DNA of 64,000 bases, from contig NC_012872.2 of assembly GCF_000003195.3 (NCBI RefSeq), forward strand, positions 17,936,491 to 18,000,490. Reading direction: 5' to 3'. The notes beneath the pieces were generated by a model. It searched no databases and was not told the origin of the DNA. It saw nothing but the letters and a program-made list of their open reading frames with translations. This stretch comes from Sorghum bicolor (lineage: Eukaryota > Streptophyta > Magnoliopsida > Poales > Poaceae). Positions 12,560 to 25,539 of the stretch are shown piece after piece. The stretch's first letter is position 1. Each line of letters starts with the position of its first letter. The position numbers and the translations under genes are program-made.

Positions 12560-14479
12560 CTGAGCCAACCAATTAGCCTCTTCATTGTGCAATCGAGAAA
12601 CATGCTCTAATCGGAAATCTTTGAATTCCTTTAACAGTTGCATACTCTTTTCGTAATAAGTTATTAAAACTTCACTTCGGCATTCATAACTTCCAGTTAA
12701 TTGATTGATAACCAGCATAGAATCCCCGAAGATCTCGATAGCATCAGCACGAACTTCTTTTAACAACTCCAACCCCTTGATTAGAGCTTGATACTCAGCT
12801 TGATTATTTGTTGACGTGGCAACAATCGGCAAAGAAAACTCATACTTTCTTCCCTGAGGGGAAATTAGCACTATGCCGATTCCTGCCCCCCGGTCACAAG
12901 TGGATCCATCAAAGAAGAGCGTCCAAGGTACAATTTCCAAAGCTTCCACTGCACCGCAATGTTGAGTCACGAGATCGGCCATAATCTGTCCTTTAACTGC
13001 TTTAGCCGATTCATAACGCAGATCAAATTCTGACAGTGCCAAAATCCACTTACCGATCCTACCACTCATAATCGGCATAGATAGCATATATCGGACCACG
13101 TCATCTTTGCATATGACAGTGTATTCAGCCGACAACAAATAATGCCTCAACTTAATACATGAGAAATATAGGCATAAACGCAACTTTTCGATGGCCGAAT
13201 ACCTAGTCTCAGCATCAACCAATCTTCTGCTTAAATAGTAAATCACACGCTCCTTCCCTCTGAATTCTTGAATCAAAGCTAAACCGATAACCATCCCATC
13301 GGTAGATAAATATAATCTGAAGGGCTTTCCTTGCTGAGGTGGAATCAGAACTGGAGGATTTATTAAATAATTCTTGATTTCATCTAAAGCCAACTGCTGC
13401 TCTTTCCCCCATATGAATTCTTGATCGGCTTTCAATTTAAGCAGAGGACTGAAAGCACGAATTTTACCAGACAAATTAGATATAAACCTCCTGATAAAAT
13501 TTACCTTTACGATCAAGGACTGGAGCTCTGTTTTGTTGGTAGGAGCAATTATTTTTTTGATAGCATCAATGGATCTCCTACTAATTTCAATCCCCCTTTG
13601 ATGCACCATGAAACCGAGGAATTGTCCTACCGATACACCAAATGCACACTTATTGGGATTCATCTTTAAACCATGCTTCCTTGTGCATTCCAACACTTTT
13701 TGTAAATCGGCAAGATGCTTTGTGAAATCCCTAGACTTAACCACCACATCATCAATATAAATTTCCACCAGCTTGCCGATGAACTCATGAAAAATAAAAT
13801 TCATAGCCCTTTGATAAGTAGCACCAGCATTTTTCAAGCCAAAGGTCATGACTATCCATTCAAACAACCCAACATGACCAGGACATCTAAATGCAGTCTT
13901 TGGAATATATTCTTCAGCTATGAATATCTGATTGTACCCTGCATTGCCATCCATAAAGCTGATGATCCGATGCCCAACCGCAGCATCAACTAGCAGATCG
14001 GCAACTGGCATTGGGTAGCCATCCATCGGTGTAGCTTTATTGAGATTCCTGAAATCAATGCAAACCCAAAGCTTCCCATTTTTCTTGTAGACTGGAACAA
14101 CATTGGAAATCCACTTGGCATACCGACACTGCCGAATAAATTTAGCTTCAATAAGTTTGGTTATTTCGGCCTTAATATCAGGAAGAATATTAGGATTACA
14201 TCGGCGAGCTGGCTGTTGATGTGGCCGAAATCCAGACTTGATGGGTAGCCGATGTTCAACAATTGATCCGTCTAAACCAGGCATCTCAGTATAATCCCAA
14301 GCAAAGCAATCTTTATATTCCTTTAACAAATCGGTTAACTGCTGCTTACACTTAGAATTTAACTTAGCACTAATAAAAGTAGGTCTAGGCTTATCACCAC
14401 TACCTATATCTACCTCTACTAAATCATCGGCCGATGTGAACCCTTGGCCTAACTTTCTATCATCGGCGAACCTATCCAT
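12560..14479 (-). CDS. element A pol: reverse transcriptase, RNase H and second RNase H
   Basis: A long open frame on the minus strand. The RT domain has the Gypsy-type start (IKSGFRPHQQPARR), VCIDFRNLNKATP, FMDGNAGYNQI, TFGLKNAGATYQRAMN and the intact catalytic box YIDDVVVK. A Ty3-type RNase H follows (VIYYLSRRLVDAETRYSAIE). A second, archaeal-type RNase H (WTLFFDGSTCDRGAGIGIVL, then NNQAEYQALIKGLE, then IFGDSMLVINQL) lies before the insertion point. Dual RNase H is a Tat-lineage trait. The frame runs into the solo LTR's TSD at 12555-12559, so pol is cut between the second RNase H and integrase. The RT itself looks undamaged. Confidence 0.92.
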
Positions 14480-15840
14480 TAAAACTCCTCATCAGAACCA
14501 ACTGCTTGGATCGGTGGAATCTCATAATCGGCAACTTTGAGGAAATCCTTCTCCCAAATTTCTCCTGAGATACACCTAGTCCTTTCGTAGGTGTCTGCTT
14601 CTGCCGATGCAATGACATAAGAAGAATCCCCCGGGACAATTTCAATTTTGTCACCTACCCACTGAACCAAGCATTGGTGCATTGTAGATGGGATGCAACA
14701 ATTGGCGTGAATCCAATCTCTCCCCAGCAGCAAGTGATAAGCACCTTTTCCACTGATCACAAAGAAGGTTGTCGGCAAGGTTTTGCTGCCGATGGTCAAT
14801 TCGACACAGACTGCCCCCTTAACCGGAGACACATTCCCTTCAAAGTCCTTTAGCATCATATCGGTCTTGGTCAAATCTTGATCTCCTTTCCCAAGTTTTC
14901 GATAGACTGCATATGGCATGATATTAATAGCAGCCCCTCCATCAACTAATATCTTGGTCATCGGCTGCCCATCAACTCTTCCTTTGACAAATAGGGCTTT
15001 AAGATGCTACCTTTCATTGTCGGCAGGCTTTTCAAAGCGGTCATCGGATCCAGAGCCAACGGAGCTATCTGGTCGGAAAACTCCAACTCCTCATCATCAC
15101 TTGATGGCGCCAGGAATTCCATCGGCAACATGAATACCATGTTAACATCTGCCGATGGCCCTCTCCCCTTAGGATCTGGCTGTTGCTGATCCCCAGACTG
15201 GCCAGAGTTCTCACCCTTGCTTAGCTCCTCTCGTCTTTCGCGTTGCAGCCTTCTTTTCTGAGTCTTAGTCAACCCCTCTGGACACCATGGGGGAAGAGGT
15301 GACTGCCTTGCCGATGGACGACGATGTTCCCTTGACTCCATCTGATGAGTATTAGCGTCCCTGCAAAATATGAACACATCGGGAACTCGTGCATTGGCCA
15401 TCTCTTCAAGCTCTTCCTGATTCCTGGAAAAATATCGAACACGATCACCAAGCCTATCGTGTACACTGAGTCTACCCCCCAGCCGATCATGAACTGACGC
15501 TCTCCCCCTAATCGGCCCATTAAATCGCCGATCATCATCCTGATATTGCCGATTAGGTCTGTCATACCGATCATAACCATTGCACTCAGGGCAATCCCTA
15601 ACAGTAGGCAGTTTGATGTTCTGTTCCCAGCAATGGATGAAGAACGGGCAGTTCCAGTCATCCTTGTGCCAGTTCCACTCTTGTCGGTGTCAAGTTGATA
15701 CCAGTCTTCTTTCTGGCGTCGATACCGATCTTCACGTTGCTGCCAAGTTTCCCGAGGCCTCCTATGAGTTATCACAATACCAGATCGGGGAGGCCTTCCT
15801 GAGCTATTTCCTTCTTGGATCAAACCTTTTCCTTTGGCGT
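14479..15840 (-). pseudogene. element A gag-pol linker and aspartic protease
   Basis: The protease segment (14961-14479) contains LVDGGAAINIMP, the retropepsin active-site Asp, and LLGRDWIHAN, the second conserved region. Upstream (15401-14958) is a charged linker, and about 15640-15560 encodes a Cys-rich motif (CPFFIHCW..., then DCPECNGY). The frame shifts several times between 15823 and 14961, and a stop separates the protease from the RT frame at about 14480. These are probably decay rather than programmed frameshifts. Confidence 0.75.
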
Positions 15841-15859
15841 CGGCAGCAGTGATTTGATG

Positions 15860-18081
15860 CTAAGGAGCTACCGATGCACTCTTTTCAGCTGCTTCCGACG
15901 TCAAGACCTTGGTCTTTCCCTTAGCATCTAACATATTTGTTAGGAAAGGATGTTGATCGATCTTCATCGGCTTCTGAGCTTTAGAACTATCAAATTTTAT
16001 TCTCCCAGATTCTATAGCCGATTGCAGCTGTTGCCTGAAAACTTTGCACTCATTGGTGCTGTGAGAAGTCGCATTGTGCCACTTGCAATATTTCATCCTC
16101 TTCAATTCCTCAGCCGATGGAATCACATGATTGAGTGACAACTTGATCTGACCTTTCTGAAGTAGAAAGTCGAATATCCTATCGGCTTTGGTGATATCAA
16201 ATGCGAATTTTTTTGGCTCTTTATGCCCAAAAGGGCAAGACATCGGCTTCTTATTTTTCACCCATTCTGCCAAGCCGATGACTGGCACCTCATCAGAATC
16301 TGAGCTTGTTGCTTCATCAACAAATGACACCTTTTTGTTCCATGCTCTCTTGGGCTCAAAAGGTCTGATATCCTGATCAGAAATTCTCTGCACCAAGTGA
16401 CTTAAGCTTTCGAACTCTTGAGAGGCATACTTGTCCCTAACGTGTGGCAACAAACCTTGGAAAGCCAAATCGGCTAGCTGCCGATCGTCCAAAACCAGAC
16501 TATAGCATTTGTTCTTGACTTCCCGCAATCTCTGCACAAAACTTTCAACCGATTCATCATTGCGTTGCTTCAATTTGACCAAATCGGTGATCTTCTTCTC
16601 ATGGACTCCAGAAAAGAAGTATTTATGGAATTGCTTCTCTAGATCGGCCCAAGTAATCACTGAGTTAGGAGGAAATGAGATAAACCAGGTGAAAGCCGAT
16701 CCAGACAACGATGACGAGAACAAGCGAACCCTCAATTCGTCTCTGTTAGCAGCCTCACCATATTGGATGATGAACCTGTTAACATGCTCCATAGTTGATG
16801 TATCATCCTGTCTAGAAAATTTAGTAAAATCGGGTACCTTGTACCGATTTGGAAGTGGGATTAAATCATATGCAGGAGGATACGGTGTCCGATAAGAGTA
16901 AGTATTGACTTTGGGTTTTATCCCAAACTGGTCTCTCATTACTTTAGCTATCTTATCGGCCCAATAAGCATCGGCATCTTGCCGATGTGGTGGTTGTGGA
17001 TCTGGCACCTGCTGATATACTTCCACGTGTCTCTGAGGTGCACGATCTGCATGGAGCATGGGGTTGATCATCTGACCACCAACTTGTTGCCCAAGATTTA
17101 TCGGCTGGTTAACCAACCCTTGATTCTGAAACCCAGGTTGAACTTGTCCGTGTTGGAACCCTACAGCCTGATGGTTCTGCTGAGGCATCTGTGGAAAGAC
17201 TGGCTGCCCTGTCCATCCACTGTTGGCATTCATCGGCATAAACCCTGCCGATGACTGGAAACTGGGTATCATCATTGAATTGACATACCCTGGCTGAGTC
17301 ATAAACCCTTGTTGCGTCGGCATTGAATCTGCCGATGCGTTAGGCATCTGGAACGTTGGAGCTTGAGAATTCCCAGTGTAAGGTCTTGCAGTAGTAGTCA
17401 TAGCATACTGGGGACTCTGATTCATCGGCAAATTTGGAGGTGCCGATGCCATAGGAGTCTTGCCTCTCATATCAGTCATTTGAGATGTGCCAGGTGTCTT
17501 CAACATCATCTCTGGGGGCATGCCATAACCCCACCAGTTATTAGGAACAGATCCCGACATTGCCGACGCCAACAGATCTGTGGCAAGCTTGATTGACTCA
17601 TCTGATGTTGACGGGTTGGTCGGCATTGGTGTGGATTGTGTATTAGTGACTCCTAACGTACTTGGAGGAACGATAGTTTCTGTGCCCGCAGCGGCCGTAG
17701 CAGCCGATGGAACTATAACGACTGGTGATCCTGGCTGATGATAGACAGGGCCCACATAATTTGGTGGCAATTGTCCTTCTTTAAAAGAACGACATTGAAA
17801 ACCGTATTGGACAGCACACTAGCTTGATTGATCAAGGCACGATTAATAGCACTATCAACCATGTCTTGAAGTTTACCAGGATTGGCTTCAAAAGTAACCT
17901 GCCGAGGTGCCGGTAGCGCTTCCTTTTAGATCACCTCACCACTCCTGTTGATACTGAAGGATTTCAAACATTGCTGCTTGTAGTCCTCCATAGCTTTTGC
18001 AATAGCTTGCTTCTGCTCATCTCTGAGATTGGCTTCCGTCACCGGGATAACGTTCTCCAGATCGAACTCGGTAGTCGACAT
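15860..18081 (-). pseudogene. element A gag
   Basis: It starts MSTTEFDLENVIPV at 18081. One in-frame stop (17926-17928) and one frame change (about 17780) follow. A 636-codon open segment then runs to 15860. The first half of that segment is Pro/Gln/Met-rich and disordered. The retrotransposon gag core follows: LFSSSLSGSAFTWFISFPPN, WADLEKQFHKYFF, LVKLKQRNDESVESFVQRLR, then the KYCKWHNATSHSTNECKVF zinc-binding motif. It is the structural protein that would package the element RNA. Confidence 0.85.
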
Positions 18082-18128
18082 GTTGATCTTGATCTTGAAT
18101 AAGGTCCCACCAGGCATGCCAAAAGATG

Positions 18129-18846
18129 TGTTGATGCAAATCTGATCTGCAAACACAAAGGGCTAATACCCGATTCAAACGTTAAGGCGTGCCAGCCGAT
18201 TTGACCTTACTATTGTCAAAGGTGATAACTCGACCACTTTGGTCCCGACAACAGCGATGCGCCCGGATGTCACGGCCAAGAGGTGACCACGCGAAACTCG
18301 AGAACACGCCGAGCTTAAGTCGACAAATCCTTAAGAACTCGTAGTAAAAAGGGAAAATATGACGAAGTCGTCGAAAAAGTAGATGCTGGAATATGAGTAA
18401 AAACTTGTGTTTGATTGATTGATAGATTTTTCATTACAAGGCCCTAGGGTCTACATTTATACCCTGCTCAAAGAGCTACAATCAGACATGACTCGGACTC
18501 GAATTCCAAACTAAACAGAATCTGTATACAAAACGAATTTAAATAACTAAGGAAAACACAAAACTACTCCCTTGTAACCGACCAGGACACCGCCTCAGAT
18601 CAATCGGCAATCTCCACCCTTTCCTTCAGAGTCATCGGCAAAACCTCCTGTCATGGCCATCGACAAACATCAATACTGATTATCGGCATGATCACATCAC
18701 CATCTTCTGGACTTAGTCACATCCAATTGCCTCTTCATCGGCAACCACCTCCATCGGCAACATCCCTGCAGATTAGTTACCGTTGCTCTATCTACCGATC
18801 TGTACTTTGCTGACCTCCAGGTACGGGTCTAAAAACGGTGTCAACA
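18129..18846 (-). repeat. element A 5' LTR (promoter LTR)
   Basis: 718 bp, matched to 4567-5284. The TATA-like TATAAAT is the reverse strand of about 18453-18463. Just inside, at about 18100-18128, minus-strand TTTTGGCATGCCTGGTGGG is the primer-binding-site candidate. The priming tRNA could not be identified with confidence. Confidence 0.92.
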
Positions 18847-18970
18847 TAGGTTGTTCGAAGAATGCATGGTGCTCTTAATCAAAAAAGATTTCTTTCCTGA
18901 TGAAGTGTGCCCACTTTACTTTTTCTGAAAAGTATAGTCTTCACTACAAGATTTTCGGTCAAATGCAATG

Positions 18971-20300
18971 CCGAAAAAGTGTAGCAAAAGACCCAAAAAA
19001 TGGTAGCAATTGTACTTTTGATACCATTGTTTTTTGGTTAAATGTCGTTGCACTTGTAAGGGCAGCAAGAGCAGAATGCAACGGGTTACGTTTTATTTGC
19101 GACACACAGCCCCTATATTGCAACACTTTTGACGCTTTTGCAACACATGGTGAGTGTTGTAACACAAGCAATTGCAACCACTATGGGTGTGGTAATAGTA
19201 TCAATTGCAACGAACTAGGCATTGCTAGCGATACGTATTGCGACACGCTGGTCGTGTAGCAACACAATGCAATCGCAACGCAACACAAGTGTTGCAATCG
19301 TGGTTATTGCTACGCGGAGAAAGCATTGCAGTAGAGGTTCTCAATTGCCATGTCGCCTAAATGGTTGCTATAGGTGGCTTAGGTTATTGCAACATCTATT
19401 TAGGTTGGTTGCTATAGAGAGGTCCTCTATTGCTACGTTTCTGAATGGTTACTATAGATGGCATGGGCTATTGCCACGTTACTTAGGTTGGTTGCTACAG
19501 ATAGGTCATCTATTGCCACGTACTAACTGGTTGGTTGCTATAGGTAGATTCCTCTATTGCCACCGTCATCTTTTTGTAGTGGCAAGAGATAGGTTCTCTA
19601 TTGCCACGATTATCCACGACTAAATGTGGTTGTTATATGTGCCATCATTTATTGCAACGCCAGATTAATATATTAATAATTCATGTTGCGATGCTTTGTT
19701 TGGTAGCTTAAATCAATAATCGCAAAACGACAAATACATAATGAATGAAGCATCGACATCCATTAAAATGAAATATAATTTGTTCATACAAAATATTTAA
19801 TGAAACACACCGAGTGTCAAACTAAATGAGAACACAAGTAGATAGCTTAACACATAATAATGTGTCAAGCACAAACAACTGTTTGAACTCATTCGAATCA
19901 AAAGACTAATGTCTACTGTAGCAGCAAAGGTTCCCTTGATATGTAAGTTGGCCATCGTCCCACCATTCGCATGCTCCTTCTCAAACTCAAGATTCCTCCT
20001 GAAAAAATCATTGACATGCATTGTTAAACTGAGACTAGTGGTGGCAAAGCTAATTGAACACTGAAGCAAAACACGAGCTGCAGTACTAGCGTTCTGTGAG
20101 CTGCAGTACTATCAACCATGAACTTTGAAGCGAAAATCAAATATAAACATACATGCAGCTGCCTCCCAAGACATTTTATGAGCACATGAGCACAAACACA
20201 TCCATATATATTTCTAATTAGCAAGAGGAAACTAAAGCCTGGACCAGATTTAGGAGCAGAACAAAAGAATGGCTATGTACTTCTCCAAAAGGACTACATG
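18971..20300. repeat. CACTA left subterminal repeats and spacer
   Basis: About 18980-19680 is filled with short direct and inverted copies of ttgcaac, tattgccacg and tggttgctatag. These are the likely TNPA-type binding sites. From 19680 to 20300 the sequence is non-coding and I see nothing else. Confidence 0.75.
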
Positions 20301-21420
20301 TTCCTTTTTAATGCAAAGAGAGATAAAAGGTTTCACATAGTACCTGTGTATCCCTTTTGGACAATGCAGATCTTTTCCTAGCAGTAGATTCCTTCAGTTG
20401 CTTTGTTGTAGTAAAAACAACACATGAATTCGCTGCCGAATTACTTCTTCTCATGCGCCCTCTAGTGAGATGTTCTTCAGCTGCAGTAGAAGGGGTTGTT
20501 TTTCTGGCTGGCTTGTTTCTTGGGTAACCGGAAAATAAATGGTTGGTGGTAAAAATTACACCCCTTGACAAGAATATGACATGCATGTTACAATTAAACA
20601 CTCTTCAATTATCATCAAACTACCTGCTGACTATGCATCATGTGTTCTCCCTCTGCAGTTGTTACATTTTGTGTCCCCTCAATTGTTGCAGCAGCAGCAA
20701 CACTTTCAGTTGGCTCCACAATTGTGCTAGCCTGCATTTCGAATTGGGTTCAAGATCATGATTTTCAGTTCAATAAACTATGAGAACATATATGTTGTTG
20801 TTAATATTACCTTTTGTACTAAAGCTTGCTGTTGGGCTACTTGCAACATTAACATAGCTTGCCTAAGTGCTTCTCTATCAGCCTCCCTTTCCTTGTTCCT
20901 CTGTTCAAGCTGACGCCTATGTTCTTGCCTCTCGACTTCCCTTTCAACTTCTTGAGCTTCTAGTCTATCTTGCAGCCGTCCAAACGATTCAATGAGGGCT
21001 TCCTCCTGTTGGAGTTTGCGCTGGTAGTCCTCCGACAGTAGCTCCTTTCTAGTTGGGTACCTTGCAAGGTAACCATTAACATGCATCTTGTTTGATTTGA
21101 TTTTTCTCGTTTCCTTGTAGGTCGATTGGAAAATCTGGTTCTGCTCCAAGTCTGAGACGACATTTGCATCAGGCCTTGACTCCAGCTCCATAATCTTTCT
21201 GGTTGCATTGTCCTAACAAAGTAAAGACATTTAGTTAATTAAAACTTTAATTCTAAGCGAGGACAGTTGCATCGCTTAAGAAGGGTTGTAAAAACTGTTT
21301 AATACTCACATAGACTTCCCTAGATTCCTCGCTTGTCCATTGTCCATTTTGTTGGTGGGTCATCATAAAAAGCTCCATATCATTTGGCTCTTCACCAGTT
21401 AGTTGGTCCCTCTAATTAGG
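20301..21420 (-). pseudogene. TNPA-like protein (Transposase_24, Ptta/En/Spm type), remnant
   Basis: A multi-exon gene on the minus strand. Segments are about 21420-21310 (MELFMMTHQQNGQWTSEE), 21212-20815 (VNGYLARYPTRKELL, then a long Gln/Glu/Arg coiled coil), about 20740-20620, and 20525-20335 (basic, with KRSALSKRDTQ). The MTH...NG...EE.REVY pattern and the following helix match the plant Ptta/En/Spm transposase family, the second CACTA protein that binds subterminal repeats. Exon borders are inferred. It faces away from the TNPD remnant. Confidence 0.65.
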
Positions 21421-21967
21421 CAAGCATGTAAACAAATTAGCCATATTTCGTAATCTAGGGAAATGTAGAAGCTTTTATAAACTGTAAAGATCAGGAAGAT
21501 ATTCATCAGAAATTAAAAAACAAAAGATAACAGAAATATTTGTTGCTATTGAAAAACTAAAGGAATCCTAGTTCTTCTTTTTTTGGCACACATTAGTTTT
21601 AGTACTTTTCACCTTTATGTATAGAAGAATGCAAAATATATTTTTTTGTAATGGGCAGTGGGCTAAATATTTCTATCAAATACAAAGACTATATAGGTTA
21701 TAACAATATCATGTCATTGTCATTCGGGGGCACAAGCACAAACCATAAACAAAAAAGCCTGAAGGAAAACCTTGTGAAAGAATTTTTTACCTTCTCATAG
21801 CTCAATTGAGAAAAACCCTTTGATCCTGTAACATGGTGTATCTTTCGATTGTGCCGATTCTGAGAATTCTTATTGCTAATCCTCTGCACACAACCAGCAA
21901 TGATTTGCTAATCCTCTGCACACAGCACAAGCTAAATTGGTGATCATCGTTCATCTTCATCACGCAG

Positions 21968-24415
21968 ATGTCAGGCGATGATAGGAGTTGGATGCGCTTG
22001 CCTCGTTCTTCAACCGAGTGGCAGAACAAATTCATGCAATTTGTGGACAGGACATATAGTGTCACTTCGAGGGGTGGAACTGCAGCATGTCCGTGCCGTA
22101 AATGTCTATGCATGTCACACAGAACACGGGCTATGCTTCAGATTCATGTCCTTTCAACAGGGTTTGCTGAAAGTTTTATAATGGATGGGAAGGTTCAGCT
22201 GATGTGGTATTTCACAACGAAGATGCAGGACCTAGTGATGTACAAGTACACAATGACGACCCAACAGCAGCAGATGTACAAGTACAGAACGATGATGAAG
22301 GTGCACCACATGATTCTGGAGTAGACAATGAAGAAGGTGGTGCACCAAGTGAAGATGATGAGGCCAGTAATTTGATTAAATCCCTAATCAGAGGTGAAAT
22401 ACGAGGAGAGATCGGTGATGAAAACGAGCCGAACGAGCAAGCCAAGGTCTTCTTCAAGTTACTACAGGAGGCAAAAAAGGAATTATATCCAGGTTGCGAA
22501 GATGGTACAAAGAAATCTTTTATTGTGGAACTTTTCCAGGTTAAGTGCATGTATGGGATAAGTAACAAAGCATTGGAGGGGGTACTCTTTCTGATCTCAA
22601 AGTTTCTCCCTAAAGGTCATTGTGTCCCAAACACAATGGAGAAAGTGCAATGGGTGGTTCGCGATCTAGGCTTGGACTATATCAAGATAGATGCATGTGA
22701 GAATCATTGTGTGTTATTTCTGCTCCAATCTAAAGAGATGTGTTGACGATAAAACATGTAAGGTGTCTGGACTCAAAACTCATGACTACCATATTATTGT
22801 ACAAAAACTATTGCCCTTAGTCATTAGAAGGATTTTGCCAGAAGATGTTGCCAGGCCATTGATTGAGCTCAGTAGGTTCTTTAGTGCACTTTGTTCAAAT
22901 GAGTTGGTGCCAGCAGATCTTGACAAACTAGACAGTTCAATTAAAGAAACTCTTTCTCAGCTTGAGATGGTTTTCCCACCTGCATTTTTTGACATAATGA
23001 TTCATTTGCCGGTCCATCTAGTTGAAGAGGCTAAACTAGGAGGGCCCGTGTGTTACAGATGGATGTATCCAGTAGAGAGGTATCTACGTACTATTAAAGG
23101 ATATGTCAGGAACAAGGCACAACTAGAAGGATCAATAGCTGAATGCTACATAGTTGAGGAGTGTCTTACATTTTGCTCTCGATTCTTCGACATCGACACC
23201 AAGCTGAGTCGAGCTGATCGTCATGAAAATACAGTTGTGAATGAGCCTCCAAGTGGTCTAAGCATATTTACTGAAATTGATTACAAGAGGAGAGGAAATA
23301 AGGTTAAGAATTTGGAGAAAGTTGAACTTCAAAAGATGAGGCACTACATAATTACTAATTGTGATGAAGCCAGGAAATGGGTAGAGTAAGTCGCAATTTT
23401 TACCACTAAATTTATCTATTATTTGCTTGTCTGTGGCGTCAACTAATAATTTGGTGCACTCTGATGTAGGGAGCATAAGACACAACTAACAAGGGATAGT
23501 TCAATTAACATTAAAAAACAACACAAGGAGCATTTTGTAAGATGGTTTGAAATCGAGGTATGTAGTATTATTTTATATTTTAATTTCCACTTTATGGTCA
23601 GACCGACGTAGTAATTAACTGGTAGATGTCTAACTTGATTTTTAAATTGCAGATAGCAAAACTATACGAGAAAGGGGAAGTAACTAAACTGATGCATGCC
23701 CTTTCTCAAGGACCTGACCCTCGAGCTCGTGTGTTGAATAGAGTGCACATCAATAATTGGCTATTTCGGATAGCTGCCATAGAGAAAAGCCTCGTGACAC
23801 AAAATTCTGGTGTCCTTGTGAAGGGTGATGATAGTACAGGCAACATGACCTGGTATGGAGTTATTAGAAATATAATCTCACACGAATTCCCACAAGAAAA
23901 AGAAGTTATATTGTTTCAGTGTGATTGGTAAGATGTGCCGGCTACCAGTACCAGCAGAAGCATAGGGTACAATAGGTATAAATTTGGTATTATCGACATT
24001 GCTACTTCCATGTTTAGATATTCGGATGAACCTTACATTCTTGCTTCAAACGCTGAACCGGTGTTTTATGTCCCTACCGTGAACAAGCCGGGATGGTCTA
24101 CTGTTGTTTTGGTGAGACCAAGAAATTTGTTTTCCATGCCAGACACAGGAAATGACGCCGATGCACTTGATGTGGGAATCCAAGAAATGAATGAATCAGG
24201 CCAAGGTTAGGAATTCTTAAACTGGTCAAGACAAGATAGGTTAGGCACAACTGGTTCTACCGCCATTATTAATCAAGTGCGTAGCGAAGCAATTCCCGAA
24301 CCTGTTGATGACTATATTGGTGACGATGATTCTGACGACGATGACACCTACATTGATGATGGGGTTATTGCACCAGTCATGGAAGAAAATAGAGAAGATG
24401 ATTTCTTTGTTTGAA
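21968..24415 (+). pseudogene. TNPD-like CACTA transposase, catalytic core deleted
   Basis: The N-terminal transposase-associated domain (MSGDDRSWMRL, then FVDRTYS, then CPCRKC) begins at 21968. After a frame change comes KCMYGISNKALEGVLFLISK and CVPNTMEKVQWVVRDLGLDY (22540-22685). The text then jumps at about 22720 to the C-terminal DUF4218 region (VSGLKTHDYHIIVQKLLP, then HLPVHLVEEAKLGGPV, then RWMYPVERYLRTIKGYVRNK), skipping the DDE catalytic core. Introns follow, then the DUF4216 region (23641-24210: WYGVIRNIISHEF, then GWSTVVLVRPRNLF), with a premature stop at about 23930 and an acidic tail to 24415. It is non-functional. Confidence 0.82.
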
Positions 24416-25450
24416 GAAAATTTTTTTGTTGCACTGTTTGATGGGAAGGGTCACTTATCCTTCATACGCATATGTCGCACTTTATTATTTTTTCTTTTGA
24501 ACTGATGACATGGTTAAGTTTGAACCGTTGCATGGAACCTTAATGTTGCACGTCGTGATCCGGCACCTGGACACCATAGTGCAGCACACGGACACAAGCC
24601 GCCTTGACCGTGATCTTGCCTTGCACGCACATGCACCAGCCAGCGGCCATCATGACCTTGCCGTCGCCGTCCAAGCACGCCAGCAAGCACACACGCAGCT
24701 CGGCTTCGGACATCTGCACAGCCATAGCACGCGCCATCGACGCAACACCATCGGCTTGATCGGCACGGCGTCGCCGCGCCACTCGCTGCCACCGTGGCCT
24801 CGCCGCGGACACCGCGCCCAAGGACATGCACCAGCACTTCCATGAAGCACAACCCTACTCAGGCCAACGCACACTCACGCACAGCACCAGCATGCGCAAT
24901 GCCTTGCTTTTCGTCGAGCACCTTTCGAGCACCTTTTCGTCGATCACCTTTGGAGCACCAGCACGCGTTGCACTTGAACACAATTTTCGCTTCGACCCCA
25001 GAGATCTCGTTGCAATATAATTTAGCACTTGCAACAATATCAAAGTTTATTGCAACTGCCAAAAAAGGTTGCAATTGACCCCCCCCCCCCACTTTTGCTT
25101 CGTCTCCAAGAGTTCTCGTTGCATTAAGCATCTAGCATTTGCAATGCTTGTCAAATTTTATGCAACAAAAAAAGACCGCAGCAATAGTCAAAACCAAATG
25201 CAACTAACGTAAATGTAGTTGCAGTACTACCACACAATTGCAACCAAAATCAATTCTACTGCAACCATTTTTCACCATTGCAATATCATCCACCAAATGC
25301 AACAGAGCTTTGCAACATCTTGAAAACCGTTGTATTAAAGGCATGTATCGCTACCATTTTTTACAATGGTTGTAATACAACGATCTCTAGCAACCAAATT
25401 TTCTACGTTGCAATTCTTCAATGTTGCATTAGACCGAAAAGTTTGTAGTG
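24416..25450. repeat. CACTA right subterminal region
   Basis: GC-rich non-coding sequence (24540-24960) is followed by repeated ttgcaac/tgcaac motifs up to the right terminus. The open frames here overlap one another and have no domain, so none is called. Confidence 0.7.
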
Positions 25451-25539
25451 CTTCAAAAAAGCAAGCATATTCACCGTAAGGTGAAGTGTGTCCACTTAGT
25501 CCCCGAGCCTGGTAGTAGGTGACGTAGTCACGTGGTGCC

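Larger units (their letters stand above)
4567..18846 (-). mobile_element. element A: Ty3/gypsy LTR retrotransposon, Tat-like, with antisense PMD-like gene
   Basis: LTRs 4567-5284 and 18129-18846 are both 718 bp (tgttgatgc...gtcaaca) and differ at about 19 positions by hand count. The flanking 5-bp duplication is caggt (4562-4566) and taggt (18847-18851), with one mismatch. Minus-strand order is gag, linker, protease, RT, RNase H, a second RNase H, [solo LTR insertion], integrase, then the plus-strand antisense gene 5847-9116 and the 3' LTR. The two RNase H domains and antisense ORF place it in the Tat lineage. Without the nested solo LTR it is about 12.3 kb. It is inserted 166 bp inside element B's 3' LTR. 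Confidence 0.93.
18942..25450 (+). mobile_element. CACTA (En/Spm) DNA transposon, defective
   Basis: 6509 bp. The left end is CACTACAAGATTTTCGGTC. The right end, reverse-complemented, is CACTACAAACTTTTCGGTC. The 3-bp TSD is ctt (18939-18941 and 25451-25453). Both termini are lined with ttgcaac/attgccac/ttgctatag motifs, the subterminal repeats expected of CACTA elements. It carries a TNPA-type gene on the minus strand and a TNPD-type remnant on the plus strand. The transposase catalytic core is absent, so it cannot move on its own. It is inserted 90 bp from element A within element B. Confidence 0.95.

Noticed and set aside
24510..24874. Overlapping GC-rich frames (up to 112 codons) in the CACTA right end
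   Set aside because: Several frames on both strands are open at once, with no domain or splice logic. The region is subterminal non-coding DNA.
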